Assembly (NCBI GenBank): GCA_910588165.1
Contig: CAJUOR010000074.1
Span: 1 to 6,787 of the forward strand
DNA length: 6,787 nt
Source of the DNA: an uncultured Thomasclavelia sp.
Lineage (GTDB): Bacteria > Bacillota_I > Bacilli_A > Erysipelotrichales > Coprobacillaceae
Direction of reading: 5' to 3'
Made by a program: the position numbers and the translations under genes. Each line of letters begins with the position of its first letter. Position 1 is the stretch's first letter. Shown here in pieces: positions 6,335-6,787 of this stretch. The notes below the pieces were generated by a model. That model saw nothing but the letters and a program-made list of their open reading frames with translations. It was not told the origin of the DNA and searched no databases.

Positions 6335-6434
6335 AACGAATGAGCCTTGATACGCAAGTTTTCCTAGATATGCAAAGATATGGCACAGCACATCAGTATT
6401 GAAAGAAGAAAAAATTGAATAACTCATAGACTAT

Positions 6435-6460
6435 GGAACATCAAAAAAGGTGTTCCTTTT
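6435..6460 (+). terminator. Intrinsic terminator near the element's left end
   Basis: GGAACATC (6435-6442) pairs with GGTGTTCC (6449-6456) with one U-G wobble, around a loop of six As, followed by TTTTCTATTT. Orientation is rightward. It may insulate the element from host transcription or act as a leader attenuator for the surface-protein gene. Confidence 0.6.
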
Positions 6461-6468
6461 CTATTTCC

Positions 6469-6497
6469 AGCCGTTCTTATTGGACGGCTATTTTATT
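6469..6497 (+). terminator. Second hairpin, in tandem
   Basis: AGCCGTTC (6469-6476) pairs with GGACGGCT (6482-6489) with one wobble, around TTATT, followed by ATTTTATT. The stem is GC-rich but the T-tract is broken. It lies 12 nt after the first hairpin's short T-run and 29 nt before the surface-protein start codon. Confidence 0.45.
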
Positions 6498-6525
6498 ACC
6501 AAAAATGAAAGGAACATTTAGACTT

Positions 6526-6787
6526 ATGAAAGAAATATTAAAACGATTATGTACTGGCATACTTGCTCTTGCGACTGTCGTTACTGCTTTACCGAGTACA
6601 CCCGTCCATGCAGAAAGCAAGCAATACTGGACGGAATCGGACGAGCGTGTTGGTATTGTAGAGCGTGTTAATAACGACGGTTCTATTACTGAAACCTTTA
6701 ACGAGGGACACATGAAAGTTGAAGGCGAGGATGCTTACTGTATTGACATTAACACAGATTTTAAGAACGGCTATAAGACCAGAGCTG
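6526..6787 (+). CDS. Secreted surface protein of a conjugative element, probable thioester-domain (TQXA-like) adhesin; 5' part only
   Basis: Open to the window edge; 87 residues are visible. From ATG 6526 the protein starts with a textbook signal peptide: KEILKR, then a hydrophobic core (about residues 9-23), then PSTPVHA with likely cleavage after A29. The mature part has GIVERV and a later AYCID (C72). A cysteine in such an 'A-Y/F-C-I' setting is typical of the thioester-forming domain of Gram-positive surface adhesins, which usually also carry SpaA/Cna-type repeats and a sortase signal far downstream, not visible here. AAAGGA (6508-6513) is a plausible ribosome binding site 12 nt before ATG 6526. 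An in-frame ATG at 6505 would add seven polar or charged residues and has no site, so 6526 is preferred. The family assignment is from memory of similar element-borne proteins. Confidence 0.75.
   Translation, partial: MKEILKRLCTGILALATVVTALPSTPVHAESKQYWTESDERVGIVERVNNDGSITETFNEGHMKVEGEDAYCIDINTDFKNGYKTRA

Larger units (their letters stand above)
6305..6787 (+). mobile_element. Left end of a probable integrative conjugative element (continues past the window)
   Basis: Several signs meet here: an interrupted host gene ends near 6304, a pair of integrase-arm-like direct repeats lies at 6314-6334, hairpins follow, and then the start of a secreted surface protein of a kind I know from Firmicute conjugative elements. 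Local GC is 45% over 6541-6720 against 22% over 6121-6240. The exact boundary is uncertain by perhaps 10-15 bp. No integrase or transfer gene is inside the window, so the element class is inferred. Confidence 0.6.

Noticed and set aside
6326..6427. A 34-codon leftward open frame (starts MSYSIFSS)
   Set aside because: It has no ribosome binding site or recognisable family and ends within the direct repeats. It is probably chance in the element's terminal DNA.
6477..6713. A 78-codon leftward open frame at the window's right end
   Set aside because: It is antisense to the signal-peptide-bearing surface protein, which has a plausible start and ribosome binding site.

Overview
The window looks like the chromosome of a low-GC Firmicute. 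It is AT-rich, with strong GGAGG-type ribosome binding sites, TATAAT promoters and U-tract terminators. The mix of genes (a YtrA-type ABC operon, a viroplasmin-Pif1 protein, a PHP phosphatase and a thioester surface protein on a conjugative element) would suit an Erysipelotrichia or Clostridia relative from gut or mouth. That placement is inference; no rRNA or marker protein is present.

Layout. (1) 1-1863: a rightward three-gene operon encoding a short GntR/YtrA regulator, an ABC ATPase and an ABC-2 permease. The genes abut or overlap. The regulator is frameshifted about 20 codons in, so as written it is probably not made intact. (2) 1864-2006: a terminator-like hairpin, then an extended -10 promoter. 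(3) 2007-3662: a Pif1-family helicase with an N-terminal RNase H1-like hybrid-binding (viroplasmin) domain. (4) 3663-3884: an intergenic stretch ending in a branched hairpin that terminates the leftward gene; nothing else convincing is visible there. (5) 3885-4829, leftward: a DEDDh 3'-5' exonuclease with a duplicated N-terminal module. (6) 4830-4958: a divergent promoter region. (7) 4959-5729: a PHP-family, histidinol-phosphatase-like hydrolase. (8) 5760-5834: tRNA-Arg(CCG) with its own promoter and a terminator that works on both strands. (9) 5878-6304, leftward: the C-terminal remnant of what looks like an HD-superfamily phosphohydrolase, cut off upstream and frameshifted. (10) From about 6305 to the window end: the left end of what looks like an integrative conjugative element. 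It has 10-bp direct repeats resembling Tn916-integrase arm sites, two tandem hairpins, and the 5' part of a secreted surface-protein gene. Local GC rises from about 22% (6121-6240) to 45% (6541-6720).

How the parts relate. The ABC trio is one self-regulated transport or resistance unit. The helicase and the exonuclease are convergent neighbours, both acting on nucleic acid, but nothing in the sequence shows that they work together. The PHP gene and the tRNA are separate housekeeping units. The right end records a mobile-element insertion that broke the HD gene, and this is the most informative event in the window. I found no CRISPR array, toxin-antitoxin pair or recognisable defence cassette.
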